64,000 nt of DNA from Pseudomonas delhiensis (GCF_900187975.1 NZ_FZPC01000027.1:1-64000), one strand, 5' to 3'. Positions 37,416 through 46,169 are shown, numbered from the stretch's first letter. Notes: generated from the sequence alone by a model not told the origin. Program-made: numbers and translations.

Positions 37416-38526
37416 CCTCCTGAAACAGGCCTGCCGTGGCCTGCTGCTGTTGCTCCTGTGCGCGCCGGCCCTGGCGGCCACCCTCACCGACCTCGCCGGA
37501 CGCAAGGTCGAGGTGCCGGCCCAGGTCAAGCGCGTGCTGCTTGGCGAAGGCCGCATGATCTACTCGCTGTCGCTACTCGAGGGTGCGGACCCCTTCGCCC
37601 GCATAGCCGGCTGGCAGGGCGACTTCCGCGGCCTCGACGTGCAGGGCTACGCGGCCTACCGCGCGCGCTTCCCGCAGGCGGACCAGGTGCCGCTGGTGGG
37701 CGGCACCTCGGCCGATACCTTCAGCGTCGAGAAGGCCCTGGCCGTGCACCCGGACCTGGTGCTGCTGGCGCTCAGCGGCGGCCACGGCCCGGGCCCCGGC
37801 AGCGAGGCCGTGGGCCAGCTGGAGGCGGCCGGGGTGGCGGTGCTGTTCGTCGACTTCAGCGAGCATCCGCTGCTCAACACCGTGCCGAGCATCCGCCTGC
37901 TCGGCGAAGCCCTGGGCCGGCAGCAGCGCGCCGAGGCGTTCATCGCCTTCTACCAGCAGGCCATCGACGCCGTGCGCCAGCCCCTGGCCGCGGCCGAGGC
38001 GCGCGGCGAGCTCGAGCGCCCGAAGCTGTTCATCGACATGCTCGCCGGCCTGCAGGACTGCTGCGGCTCGCCCGGACGCGGCAACTTCGGCGAACTGATC
38101 GAGCTGGCCGGCGGGCAGAACATCGGCGCCGGGCGCATCCCCGGCGCCATCGGCACCCTCAACCCGGAATACATCCTCGCCAGCGACCCCGAGCAGTACG
38201 TGGCCACCGGGGTATTCGGCGCCGGCCGCGGCGGCGTCACCCTCGGCTATACCGCCACCTCCGAACAGGCCCGCGACAGCCTGGCGCAGATCGCCAGGCG
38301 CCCGCCGCTGAACGAGTTGCGCGCGGTGCGCGAGGGCCACGTGCACGCCATGTGGCACATCTTCTACGACTCGCCGGAACACCTGGTCGCCGCCCAGGCC
38401 CTGGCCAAGTGGCTGCACCCGGAACTGTTCGCCGACCTCGACCCCGAGCGCACCCGCGAGGAGCTGTACCGGCGCTTCATGCCGATCCCGGCCGGCGGCG
38501 TGTTCACCGTCAGCCTGCAGCCATGA
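37408..38526 (+). CDS. fetC: Periplasmic binding protein for ferri-enantio-pyochelin
   Basis: 372 aa. The signal peptide MISLLKQACRGLLLLLLCAP ends at ALA. The mature protein is of the FecB/BtuF-type class III binding-protein fold: TDLAGRKVEVPAQVKRVLLG, ALAVHPDLVLLAL, FSEHPLLNTVPSIRLLGEAL and LAGGQNIGAG. In P. protegens FetC works with FetD and FetE and is specific for ferri-enantio-pyochelin. It overlaps fetB by 8 bp and fetD by 4 bp. Confidence 0.9.
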   Translation: MISLLKQACRGLLLLLLCAPALAATLTDLAGRKVEVPAQVKRVLLGEGRMIYSLSLLEGADPFARIAGWQGDFRGLDVQGYAAYRARFPQADQVPLVGGTSADTFSVEKALAVHPDLVLLALSGGHGPGPGSEAVGQLEAAGVAVLFVDFSEHPLLNTVPSIRLLGEALGRQQRAEAFIAFYQQAIDAVRQPLAAAEARGELERPKLFIDMLAGLQDCCGSPGRGNFGELIELAGGQNIGAGRIPGAIGTLNPEYILASDPEQYVATGVFGAGRGGVTLGYTATSEQARDSLAQIARRPPLNELRAVREGHVHAMWHIFYDSPEHLVAAQALAKWLHPELFADLDPERTREELYRRFMPIPAGGVFTVSLQP

Positions 38527-39581
38527 GCCTGTCGCTTTCCCACGAAGGCGCCGCGGCCGGCTACCGGCGGCGCTTCGCCCGCCGCCGCCTGGCGCTGCTG
38601 GGCCTGGGCCTGGCGCTGCTCGCCAGCCTGGCCCTGGACGTCGCCAGCGGCCCCTCGGCGCTGGAGTTGTCGCGCCTGCTGCAGATTCTCTGGAGCCCCG
38701 ACGCGGTGCCCAGGGTGGAAGCGGTGATCGTCTGGTCGGTGCGCCTGCCCTATGCGCTCATGGCGGTGCTGGTCGGCGCCAGCCTGGCGCTGGCCGGCGC
38801 GGAGATGCAGACAGTGCTCGACAACCCGCTGGCCAGTCCCTTCACCCTCGGCGTGTCGGCGGCGGCCTCGTTCGGCGCGGCCCTGGCCATCGTGCTGCAA
38901 CTGGGCATTCCGGGCGTACCGGCGCAGTACCTGATCTCGGCCAACGCCTTCGTCTTCGCCCTCGCCTCGGTGGCGCTGCTCTATGCCCTGGCGCGCTGGC
39001 GCGGGTTCGGCGTGGAGAGCCTGGTGCTGTTCGGCATCGCCCTGGTGTTCGCCTTCAATGCCCTGGTGGCGCTGCTGCAGTTCGTCGCCAGCCAGGACAG
39101 CCTGCAGCAACTGGTGTTCTGGAGCCTCGGCAGCCTGGCCCGGGCCAGTTGGGCGAAGCTCGCGGCCATGGCCCTGGCGCTGCTGCTGTGCCTGCCCTTC
39201 GCCCTGCGCCAGAGCTGGGCGCTGACCGCCCTGAGCCTGGGCGAGGAGCGCGCCCGCAGCTTCGGCGTGGACGTCGGCCGCCTGCGCCTCTTCAGCCTGC
39301 TGCGCATCAGCCTGCTGGCGGCGCTGGCGGTGTCCTTCGTCGGCACCATCGGCTTCATCGGCCTGGTGGCGCCGCACATCGCGCGGCTGCTGGTGGGCGA
39401 GGACCACCGCCTGTTCATCCCCGCCAGTGCCCTGGCCGGCGCGCTGATCCTGTCGCTGTCGTCGCTGGCCAGCAAGACCCTGGTGCCGGGCGTGCTGGTG
39501 CCGGTGGGCATAGTCACGGCCCTGGTGGGCATTCCCTTCTTCATGGCCATCGTCCTGCGCCAGCGTGGAGGTATCCGGTGA
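38523..39581 (+). CDS. fetD: FecCD-type ABC permease
   Basis: 352 aa inner-membrane permease of the iron-siderophore family, with about ten hydrophobic segments. Family motifs are SVRLPYALMAVLVGASLALAG, DNPLASPFTLGVSAAASFGA and FIGLVAPHIARLLVGEDHR. The last two are the region that couples to the ATPase and the substrate path in BtuC/FecCD permeases. The start overlaps fetC (ATGA) and the stop overlaps the GTG start of fetE. Confidence 0.93.
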   Translation: MSLSLSHEGAAAGYRRRFARRRLALLGLGLALLASLALDVASGPSALELSRLLQILWSPDAVPRVEAVIVWSVRLPYALMAVLVGASLALAGAEMQTVLDNPLASPFTLGVSAAASFGAALAIVLQLGIPGVPAQYLISANAFVFALASVALLYALARWRGFGVESLVLFGIALVFAFNALVALLQFVASQDSLQQLVFWSLGSLARASWAKLAAMALALLLCLPFALRQSWALTALSLGEERARSFGVDVGRLRLFSLLRISLLAALAVSFVGTIGFIGLVAPHIARLLVGEDHRLFIPASALAGALILSLSSLASKTLVPGVLVPVGIVTALVGIPFFMAIVLRQRGGIR

Positions 39582-40372
39582 ACGGCCTGCACATCGAACG
39601 GCTGAGCATGGGCTACGGCGCCCGGCGCATTCTTCGCGAGCTGGACCTGCCGGCGTTGCAGCCGGGCAGCCTGACCGCCCTCATCGGCCCCAACGGCGCC
39701 GGCAAGTCCACACTGCTACGCGGCATCGCCGGCCTGCAGCCAATCGCCGGGCGGGTACTGCTGGACAATGCCGACCTCGGCCGCCTGCCCCTGGCCGAGC
39801 GCGCGCGGCAGGTGGTCTACCTGCCGCAGAGCCTGCCGGAGCGCACCCGCCTGTGCGCCTTCGAAGCGGTGCTGGCGGCGGCCATGGCCGGGCGCAGCCT
39901 GTCGCTGCTGGACGGCGGGCACCCCGACGCGGAAACCCTGCGCGGCATCGAGCAGGCGCTGGCGGCGCTGGACCTAACGACGCTCGCCGACCGCCCCATC
40001 GACGCCCTGTCCGGCGGCCAGCGCCAACTGGTCGGCCTGGCCCAGGCCCTGGTGCGGCGCCCTCGGGTGTTGTTGCTGGACGAGCCCACCAGCGCCCTGG
40101 ACCTGTACCATCAGTGCCAGGTGGCCGAAGCGATAGTCGAGGCCACCCGGACGCGCGGGCTGATCAGCCTGATGGTGGTGCACGACATCAACCTGGCCCT
40201 GGCCTGCGCCGACCGGGTGCTGGTCCTGCACCAGGGCGGGTTGGCCGCCGCCGGAGCGCCCGCCGAGGTGATAGACGCACGCCTGCTGCGCGAGGTGTAC
40301 GGTGTGCGCGGCAGCGTCGAGCGGGTGCGCGAGCGCGGCCTGCTGCTGGTCGAGGGGCGCCTGCGCCCTTGA
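39578..40372 (+). CDS. fetE: ABC transporter ATPase for ferri-siderophore uptake
   Basis: 264 aa FepC/FecE-type ATPase. Walker A is GPNGAGKST, the Q-loop is VVYLPQSLPE, the signature is LSGGQRQLVGLAQAL, Walker B is VLLLDEPTSALD, and the switch His is in VVHDINLALA. The start is GTG at 39578 (GTGA overlap with fetD), since the next in-frame ATG is eleven codons in and would remove the first beta strand. Confidence 0.92.
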   Translation: MNGLHIERLSMGYGARRILRELDLPALQPGSLTALIGPNGAGKSTLLRGIAGLQPIAGRVLLDNADLGRLPLAERARQVVYLPQSLPERTRLCAFEAVLAAAMAGRSLSLLDGGHPDAETLRGIEQALAALDLTTLADRPIDALSGGQRQLVGLAQALVRRPRVLLLDEPTSALDLYHQCQVAEAIVEATRTRGLISLMVVHDINLALACADRVLVLHQGGLAAAGAPAEVIDARLLREVYGVRGSVERVRERGLLLVEGRLRP

Positions 40373-40400
40373 ACCCACTTCCCACTACCCAGGAGCCCCC

Positions 40401-41615
40401 ATGTCCGAAACCCCCGACGCCGTCCCCGCCACCGCCGAGACGTCCTTCGACCTTCGCCCGTTGCTGTTCTCCACCATGGCCGGGACCATGGCGATGATGG
40501 CCTTCGTCTCGCTGGTCGGCCCCATCGCCCGGGTGCTCGGCCTGCAGGCCTGGCAGGCCGGGGCCGCGGTCACCGTGTCCGGCGTGCTCTGGCTGCTGCT
40601 GGCGCGGCCCTGGGGCAATGCCAGCGACCGTGTGGGGCGGCGGCGCGTCCTGCTGCTGGGCAGCGCCGGGGTGACTTTGTCCTACGTGCTGCTGGCGGTC
40701 TTCGTCGATACCGCGCTGCGCCTGCAGCCCGTCGCCGCGCTGTCGTTCCTCGGCCTGCTGCTCGGGCGTGGTGCGGTGGGCGCCTTCTATGCTGCGCTGC
40801 CAGCCGCCGGGCAGGCGCTGATCGCCGACAACTACCCGCCGCGGCAGCGCGCCGCCGCCCTGGCCAGCCTGGGCGCGGCCAATGCCGTAGGCATGGTGCT
40901 GGGCCCGGCCATCGCCGCCCTGCTCGCCCGGCACAGCCTGAGCCTGCCGCTGTACGCCATGAGCGTGCTGCCGTTGCTGGGCTTTGGCGTGCTCTACGCC
41001 CGCCTGCAGCGCCAGGAGCACCACCTGCAACGCGTGGCGCAGAGCATCCGCCTCGGCGATGCGCGCCTGCGCCGGCCGATGCTGGTGGCCTTCGTCGCCA
41101 TGTTCTGCGTGGCGGTGGCACAGATCACCGTGGGCTTCTTCGCCCTCGACCGCCTGGGCCTGGCGCCGGGCGAAGCGGCCCAGGCCGCCGGGGTGGCGCT
41201 GACCACCGTGGGCGTGGCACTGATCCTCGCGCAGCTGCTGGTGCGCCGCCTGGACTGGGCGCCGCAGCGGCTGATCCGCGTCGGCGCGCTGGTGGCCGGC
41301 ATCGGCTTCGCCGGCACCTGCCTGGCGCTGCAGGCCTGGCAGCTGTGGCTGGCCTTCTTCGTCGCCGCGGCGGGCATGGGCTGGGTGTTCCCGGCCTTCT
41401 CGGCGCTGGCGGCCAATGCGGTGAATGCCGACGAGCAAGGCTCCACCGCCGGCTCCATGGGCGCCGCCCAGGGCCTTGGGGTGGTGCTCGGCCCGCTGGC
41501 CGGCAGCCTGCTCTACGGCCTGGAGCCGCGCCTGCCATACCTGCTGGTCGGCGCCCTGCTGGTGCTGGTGGCGGCCTGGCCGGAAGGCGCGCGGGCGCCC
41601 GCCGCGGCGGCCTGA
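40401..41615 (+). CDS. fetF: MFS transporter, last gene of fet operon
   Basis: 404 aa with 12 predicted helices. MFS motif A appears as RPWGNASDRVGRRRVLLLG near residue 70 and LGAANAVGMVLGPAIAALLA near residue 155. In P. protegens the homologous gene ends the fetABCDEF operon; the FetCDE importer alone suffices for uptake there, so export of the siderophore is a reasonable guess. It starts 28 bp after fetE with an AGGAG site. Its stop codon directly abuts the stop of the opposing epoxide-hydrolase gene. Confidence 0.85.
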   Translation: MSETPDAVPATAETSFDLRPLLFSTMAGTMAMMAFVSLVGPIARVLGLQAWQAGAAVTVSGVLWLLLARPWGNASDRVGRRRVLLLGSAGVTLSYVLLAVFVDTALRLQPVAALSFLGLLLGRGAVGAFYAALPAAGQALIADNYPPRQRAAALASLGAANAVGMVLGPAIAALLARHSLSLPLYAMSVLPLLGFGVLYARLQRQEHHLQRVAQSIRLGDARLRRPMLVAFVAMFCVAVAQITVGFFALDRLGLAPGEAAQAAGVALTTVGVALILAQLLVRRLDWAPQRLIRVGALVAGIGFAGTCLALQAWQLWLAFFVAAAGMGWVFPAFSALAANAVNADEQGSTAGSMGAAQGLGVVLGPLAGSLLYGLEPRLPYLLVGALLVLVAAWPEGARAPAAAA

Positions 41616-42575
41616 TCAGGCCGGGTAGTGACGGCCGAGGAAGTCCAGCAGCAAGGCATTCACCTCGGCCGGGCGCTCGTTCTGGATCCAGTGGCCGCAG
41701 CCTTGCAGGCGGTGCTGCTCCAGGGCCGGCACCACCTCGGGCATGCGCTTCAGGGTATAGGCCTCCAGGCTCGCCACCGGGTCGCGGTCGCCCACCAGGA
41801 ACAGCGTCGGCGGCTTGACCAGTTGGCCGGCCAGGGGCTCGCTGAAGCGCCAGTTGCGCTCGAAGTTGCGGTACCAGTTGAGCGCCCCGCGGAAACCGCG
41901 GCTGGCGAAGGTCTCGATGTAGTGCGCCAGGTCCGCCTCGCTGCACCAGGCCGGCAGCGCCCGCGGCGTCGGCAGGCCGTCGAACAGCCGCGCGTCGGCG
42001 GGCTTGTCCTGGAGGAAGGGGTCGCCCTCGCCGGCGTCGCGGAAGAACAGGCGCAGGCTGCGCTCGATATCGGCGTCCAGCTCGGCCTCGGCCAGGCCCG
42101 GCTGCTGGAAGTAGAGGATGTAGTTGAAGCGCCCGGCGAAGACCTCGCGCAGTATCTGCGTGGCCGGCCGCTTCGGCCGCCCGGCATAGGGCACCGACAG
42201 CGTGGCCAGGGCCTCTACCCGCTGCGGCGCGAACAGGGCCAGGTGCCAGGCCACCAGGGCGCCCCAGTCGTGGCCAACCACCGCCGCGCGGGCCTGGCCG
42301 AGGGCGTCCATGGCGCCGAGGATGTCGCCGCAGAGGCTCTGCAGGTCATAGGCCTCGATCGGCTCGGGCGCGTCGCTGCGGCCGTAGCCGCGCATCTCCG
42401 GCACGTGCACGCGATAGCCGGCCCGCACCAGGGCCGGTATCTGGGCGCGCCAGGAGTGCCAGCACTCGGGGAAGCCGTGCAGCAGCCAGACCGGGCGGCC
42501 CGCCTCCGGGCCGGCGATGTGCACGCACAGGTGGATGCCGTTGACCGGCAGGGTGCGTCGTTCGAGGGGCTGCAT
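41616..42575 (-). CDS. Alpha/beta hydrolase, epoxide hydrolase-like
   Basis: 319 aa. The motif VWLLHGFPECWHSWR (HGFPE oxyanion loop) and the nucleophile elbow AAVVGHDWGALVAWH with Asp are those of soluble epoxide hydrolases and haloalkane dehalogenases. The His is in LQGCGHWIQNERP and the acid probably in LVGDRDPVASL. The start MQPLERRTLPVNG has a GGAG site 9 bp upstream. It converges on fetF with no spacer. The physiological epoxide is unknown, and I see no link to siderophore synthesis. Confidence 0.82.
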   Translation of the reverse strand: MQPLERRTLPVNGIHLCVHIAGPEAGRPVWLLHGFPECWHSWRAQIPALVRAGYRVHVPEMRGYGRSDAPEPIEAYDLQSLCGDILGAMDALGQARAAVVGHDWGALVAWHLALFAPQRVEALATLSVPYAGRPKRPATQILREVFAGRFNYILYFQQPGLAEAELDADIERSLRLFFRDAGEGDPFLQDKPADARLFDGLPTPRALPAWCSEADLAHYIETFASRGFRGALNWYRNFERNWRFSEPLAGQLVKPPTLFLVGDRDPVASLEAYTLKRMPEVVPALEQHRLQGCGHWIQNERPAEVNALLLDFLGRHYPA

Positions 42576-42675
42576 GGCGAGTCTCCGGGCTTTTGTCGGG
42601 ACGCTAGCAAGGGTGGCGCATGGCGTCATTCGTATTCGCCTGGCGAATGGTTGGGCATGGGAATCGTGGGATGGA

Positions 42676-42706
42676 TGATCGCGGACGGAGTCCGCTCCTA
42701 CAATCG
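42676..42706. repeat. REP-like palindrome
   Basis: GATCGCGGACGGAGTCCGCTCCTAC is an inverted copy of the repeat at 7276-7300 (GTAGGAGCGGACTCCGTCCGC). It stands in the roughly 1-kb gene-free region between the epoxide hydrolase and the GntR gene. Confidence 0.6.
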
Positions 42707-42754
42707 TGTTTCCAGGTGACGTAGGCGTTGGGTTCAAAAGCGCCCTCTCCCCAA

Positions 42755-42779
42755 CCCTCTCCCGCAAAGCGGGAGAGGG
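42755..42779. repeat. Perfect 11-bp hairpin with AAA loop
   Basis: CCCTCTCCCGC and GCGGGAGAGGG are separated by AAA. The stem is strong, but no T-run follows on either strand, so it is more like a dispersed repeat than a classic terminator. A GAACGCGGGACGCGG sequence 70 bp further on is another repeat fragment. Confidence 0.6.
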
Positions 42780-42954
42780 GGCTGTCCTGAGCGGGGAGAG
42801 AATCCTGAGTCATCCTGAAAACACCTAACCCCACCCCGTCATTCCCGCGAACGCGGGACGCGGCTCCATCGCGAACAGCGCTTGCGCTGGCCCGAAGGGG
42901 AATAACCCAGTGACTACGGGGTTCGCGAGCAAGAACTAGGCGTCCCCCTCGATC

Positions 42955-43262
42955 CTACGAAGAGCCGTGTCGCTCTTGATTTTGGATTTCCAGAGAAACA
43001 TCCAAGCGCACCGGAACGCCCCTTCAGGAGGCCGAGCGAAACCGGCGCTCAGGAGGTCATGCGACATGGATGTCGCGAGAGCCCCGATGGGCTACAGGGA
43101 CGTACCCTCGGGGCGGGCCTCCGTGGCGGGGGAATTCGTGAGGGTAGCCCGGCTTTATCGGGCCCGTATGCGGGGCAAGCCTTTTTGGTTCCTTTTGTGG
43201 CGACTGACAAAAGGGACTCGCCCGAGGGGGCGAAACAAGAGACATCAACGCACTCGGAGCGG
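42955..43262. ncRNA. Structured intergenic element with six consecutive hairpins
   Basis: Within 200 bp there are six consecutive perfect inverted repeats. They are GAGCG/CGCTC (43034-43050), GCGACAT/ATGTCGC (43061-43076), GCCCCGA/TCGGGGC (43081-43114), GCCCG/CGGGC (43147-43163), CCTTTTGT/ACAAAAGG (43191-43214) and TCGCCC/GGGCGA (43218-43233). The open frames crossing it resemble no protein I know. It could be a structured RNA or a dispersed repeat; the limits given are approximate and the strand is undecided. Confidence 0.4.
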
Positions 43263-43395
43263 CGCGCTACACCAAGCCCCCATGTTTTGCGGGGTTCCCG
43301 CGAACGCTGGAAGCCAATAGACAGTGGCTCCTACGACCGTACTCAACCGTAGCCATGGTGATGGGTATCGCCCACCCCACCCATGCCATTCACAT

Positions 43396-43443
43396 GTAGG
43401 AGCGCGCCCTGCGCGCGATTCGCGGGCAGGGCCCGCTCCTACA
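43396..43443. repeat. REP element (GCGC/GGGC asymmetric palindrome)
   Basis: GTAGGAGCGCGCCCTGCGCG runs to GCGGGCAGGGCCCGCTCCTA. It is the same element as at 7211 and 46586 but in the opposite orientation. A partial third copy of GTAGGAGCGGACTCC follows near 43473. Confidence 0.75.
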
Positions 43444-43578
43444 GGCGGCAGGAAGGCATGGCATTCTCCCCTCGTAGGAGCGGACTCCCCCCATGTCCGC
43501 GCATATCCATATGCAAATCCGATCTTTCCCACCCGGATTCTTATTCCCCTATAGTCGCCCCACAACTCGTCATAACAA

Positions 43579-43592
43579 GTCATAGCCATGAC
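43579..43592. promoter_or_regulatory. Candidate operator overlapping the GntR start codon
   Basis: GTCATAGCCATGAC is a palindrome (GTCAT-AGCC-ATGAC) that includes the ATG of the regulator gene, and another GTCAT lies 10 bp upstream (43569). GntR-family repressors often bind short palindromes at their own promoter, so autoregulation is plausible. A TATAGT -10-like hexamer is at 43550-43555. Confidence 0.35.
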
Positions 43593-44337
43593 CGAACTGC
43601 TCCCCCTCTCCCCCATCCCCCTGTACAGCCAGCTCAAGGAACTGCTGCGCACGCGCATCCTCGACGGCACCTACCCGCCCCTCAGCCGCATGCCCTCCGA
43701 GGCCGAGCTGGGCAAGGCGTACGCCGTCAGCCGCATCACCGTGCGCCAGGCCCTGGGCGACCTGCAGAAGGAAGGGCTGATCTTCAAGATCCACGGCAAG
43801 GGCACCTTCGTAGCCAAGCCCAAGGCGTTCCAGAACGTCAGCACCCTGCAGGGCCTGGCCGAGTCCATGGGCCAGCGCGGCTACGAGGTGATCAACCGCC
43901 TGCGCAGCTTCCGCTTCGTGCCGGCCGACGCCCAGGTGGCCGCGCGCCTGCAGGTGGCCGAGGGCGACACGGTCGCGCAGATCAAGCGTGCGCGCCTGGT
44001 CAACCGCGAGCTGGTGTCGCTGGAGGTCACCTACCTGCCCGAGGCCCTCGGCCGCCGCCTGGAGAAGGCCGACCTGGTGACCCGCGACATCTTCCTCATC
44101 CTCGAGAACGACTGCGCGCAGCCCCTGGGCCACGCCGACCTGGCCATCGACGCCATCCTCGCCGACGCCGAGCTGGCCGCCGCCCTGGAGGTGGAGGAAG
44201 GCTCGCCGGTGATGCGCATCGAGCGCCTCACCCACACCGCCGACGGCCAGCCGCTGGACTATGAACACCTCTACTACCGCGGCGACGCCTTCCAGTACCG
44301 CCTGCGCATCGACCGCCACAAGGGCCCCCGAGCATGA
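43588..44337 (+). CDS. GntR-family regulator with UTRA domain
   Basis: 249 aa. The N-terminal winged helix (residues about 10-75) reads IPLYSQLKELLRTRILDG and SEAELGKAYAVSRITVRQAL. The C-terminal UTRA ligand domain (about 90-245) includes VAEGDTVAQIKRARLVN and the end GQPLDYEHLYYRGDAFQYR, placing it in the HutC subgroup. It is the first gene of the unexplained flavoprotein/ABC locus and overlaps the next gene by 4 bp, so it is probably the local regulator. The effector is unknown. Confidence 0.9.
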   Translation: MTELLPLSPIPLYSQLKELLRTRILDGTYPPLSRMPSEAELGKAYAVSRITVRQALGDLQKEGLIFKIHGKGTFVAKPKAFQNVSTLQGLAESMGQRGYEVINRLRSFRFVPADAQVAARLQVAEGDTVAQIKRARLVNRELVSLEVTYLPEALGRRLEKADLVTRDIFLILENDCAQPLGHADLAIDAILADAELAAALEVEEGSPVMRIERLTHTADGQPLDYEHLYYRGDAFQYRLRIDRHKGPRA

Positions 44338-46076
44338 GCCACATCGACCTTCCCGAAGACAAGGAAAGCGCCTACGACATCGTCGTCATCGGCGGCGGCA
44401 CCGCCGGTCCCATGGCGGCGATCAAGGCCAAGGAAGCCAACCGCGAGCTGCGCGTGCTGCTGGTGGACAAGGCCAACGTCAAGCGCAGCGGCGCCATCAG
44501 CATGGGCATGGACGGCCTGAACAATGCCGTCATCCCCGGCCACGCCACGCCCGAGCAGTACACCAAGGAAATCACCGTGGCCAACGACGGCATCGTCAAC
44601 CAGGCCGCCGTCTACGCCTATGCCACCCACAGCTTCGAGACCATCGAGCAGCTCGACCGCTGGGGCGTGAAGTTCGAGAAGGACGAGGTCGGCGACTACG
44701 CGGTGAAGAAGGTCCACCACATGGGCGCCTACGTGCTGCCGATGCCCGAGGGCCACGACATCAAGAAGGTGCTCTACCGCCAGCTCAAGCGCGCGCGGGT
44801 GGAGATCACCAACCGCCTGGTGGCCACCCGCCTGCTCACCGACGCCGAGGGCGCGGTCAACGGCGTGCTCGGCTTCGACTGCCGCACGGCGCAGTTCCAG
44901 GTGATCCGCGCCAAGGCGGTGATCCTCGCCTGCGGCGCCGCCGGGCGCCTGGGCCTGCCCGCCTCCGGCTACCTGATGGGCACCTACGAGAACCCGACCA
45001 ACGCCGGCGACGGCTACGCCATGGCCTACCACGCCGGGGCGGAGCTGGCGAACCTGGAATGCTTCCAGATCAACCCGCTGATCAAGGACTACAACGGCCC
45101 GGCCTGCGCCTACGTCACCGGCCCGCTGGGCGGCTACACCGCCAACGCCAAGGGCGAGCGCTTCATCGAGTGCGACTACTGGAGCGGGCAGATGATGTGG
45201 GAGTTCCACCAGGAGCTGGAGGGCGGCAACGGCCCGGTGTTCCTCAAGCTGGACCACCTGGCCGAGGAAACCATCCAGACCATCGAGGAAATCCTCCACG
45301 GCAACGAGCGCCCCAGCCGCGGCCAGTTCCACGCCAACCGCGGCACCGACTACCGCAGCCAGATGGTGGAGATGCACATCTCCGAGATCGGCTTCTGTTC
45401 CGGCCACTCGGCCTCGGGCGTGTGGGTCAACGAGAAGGCCGAGACCAGCGTCCAGGGCCTGTACGCCGCCGGCGACATGGCCGCGGTGCCGCACAACTAC
45501 ATGCTCGGCGCCTTCACCTATGGCTGGTTCGCCGGGCGGAACGCCGCGCAGTACGTGGCCGAGCGCGACTTCAGCGCAGTCGACCGCGCCCAGGTGGAGC
45601 GCGAGCGCGAACGCGTCTTCGCCCCGCTCGGGCGCGAGCACGGCCTGCCGCCGGCGCAGGTGGAGTACAAGCTGCGGCGCATGGTCAACGACTACCTGCA
45701 GCCGCCGAAGGTGACGAAGAAGATGGAGATCGGCCTGCAGCGCTTCGCCGAGATCGGCCACGACCTGGAGCAGCTGAAGGCGAACAACGCCCACGAGCTG
45801 ATGCGCGCCATGGAAGTCAGCGTGATCCGCGACTGCGCCGAGATGGCCGCGCGCGCCTCGCTGTTCCGCACCGAGAGCCGCTGGGGCCTGTACCACCACC
45901 GCGTGGACTACCCGCAGCGCAACGACGCCGAATGGTTCTGCCACACGCACCTGAAGAAGGACGAGAGCGGTGCCATGACCAGTTTCAAGAAGCCGGTGGA
46001 GCCGTACCTGATCGCCCTCGACGACGTGGAGCAGAAGGCCTACGAGCGGTTGCGCGTCAGGAGCGACGCCGCGTAG
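44334..46076 (+). CDS. AprA-like FAD flavoprotein (fumarate reductase/APS reductase alpha superfamily)
   Basis: 580 aa. The FAD motif is YDIVVIGGGTAGPMAAIKA near residue 15. The fold is that of the fumarate reductase/succinate dehydrogenase flavoprotein group: KRSGAISMGMDGLNNAVIPG, ASGYLMGTYENPTNAGDGYA, SEIGFCSGHSASGVWVNE and VQGLYAAGDMAAVPHNYMLG. Together with the AprB-like ferredoxin downstream, it most resembles the alpha subunit of adenylylsulfate reductase, but it is shorter, and I cannot confirm that the APS-binding residues are kept. A redox enzyme on an imported sulfur compound is inferred. The TAG stop is supplied by a repeat element. Confidence 0.8.
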   Translation: MSHIDLPEDKESAYDIVVIGGGTAGPMAAIKAKEANRELRVLLVDKANVKRSGAISMGMDGLNNAVIPGHATPEQYTKEITVANDGIVNQAAVYAYATHSFETIEQLDRWGVKFEKDEVGDYAVKKVHHMGAYVLPMPEGHDIKKVLYRQLKRARVEITNRLVATRLLTDAEGAVNGVLGFDCRTAQFQVIRAKAVILACGAAGRLGLPASGYLMGTYENPTNAGDGYAMAYHAGAELANLECFQINPLIKDYNGPACAYVTGPLGGYTANAKGERFIECDYWSGQMMWEFHQELEGGNGPVFLKLDHLAEETIQTIEEILHGNERPSRGQFHANRGTDYRSQMVEMHISEIGFCSGHSASGVWVNEKAETSVQGLYAAGDMAAVPHNYMLGAFTYGWFAGRNAAQYVAERDFSAVDRAQVERERERVFAPLGREHGLPPAQVEYKLRRMVNDYLQPPKVTKKMEIGLQRFAEIGHDLEQLKANNAHELMRAMEVSVIRDCAEMAARASLFRTESRWGLYHHRVDYPQRNDAEWFCHTHLKKDESGAMTSFKKPVEPYLIALDDVEQKAYERLRVRSDAA

Positions 46077-46169
46077 GGCGAATAACCGTTCGCGGTTATC
46101 CGCCGCCGGCCGGAATACCGGTGCCCGACAACGACGGCGGATAACGCCCGGGGCGTTATGCGCCCTACG
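46072..46169. repeat. Asymmetric GTAGGGCG element
   Basis: The left end is CGTAGGGCGAATAACCGTTC with palindrome AACCGTTCGCGGTT. The right end is AACGCCCGGGGCGTT then GCGCCCTACG. This 98-bp copy is oriented opposite to the one at 8649. Its TAG is the stop codon of the flavoprotein gene, and it separates that gene from the ferredoxin gene. Confidence 0.75.

Noticed and set aside
42755-42779. Rho-independent terminator
   Set aside because: The 11-bp stem is perfect, but no T-run follows on either strand and the flanking genes do not end near it.
42967-43352. Small open frames in the gene-free region (about 97-117 codons)
   Set aside because: They cross the six-hairpin element, have no ribosome-binding site of note and match no protein family I recognise.
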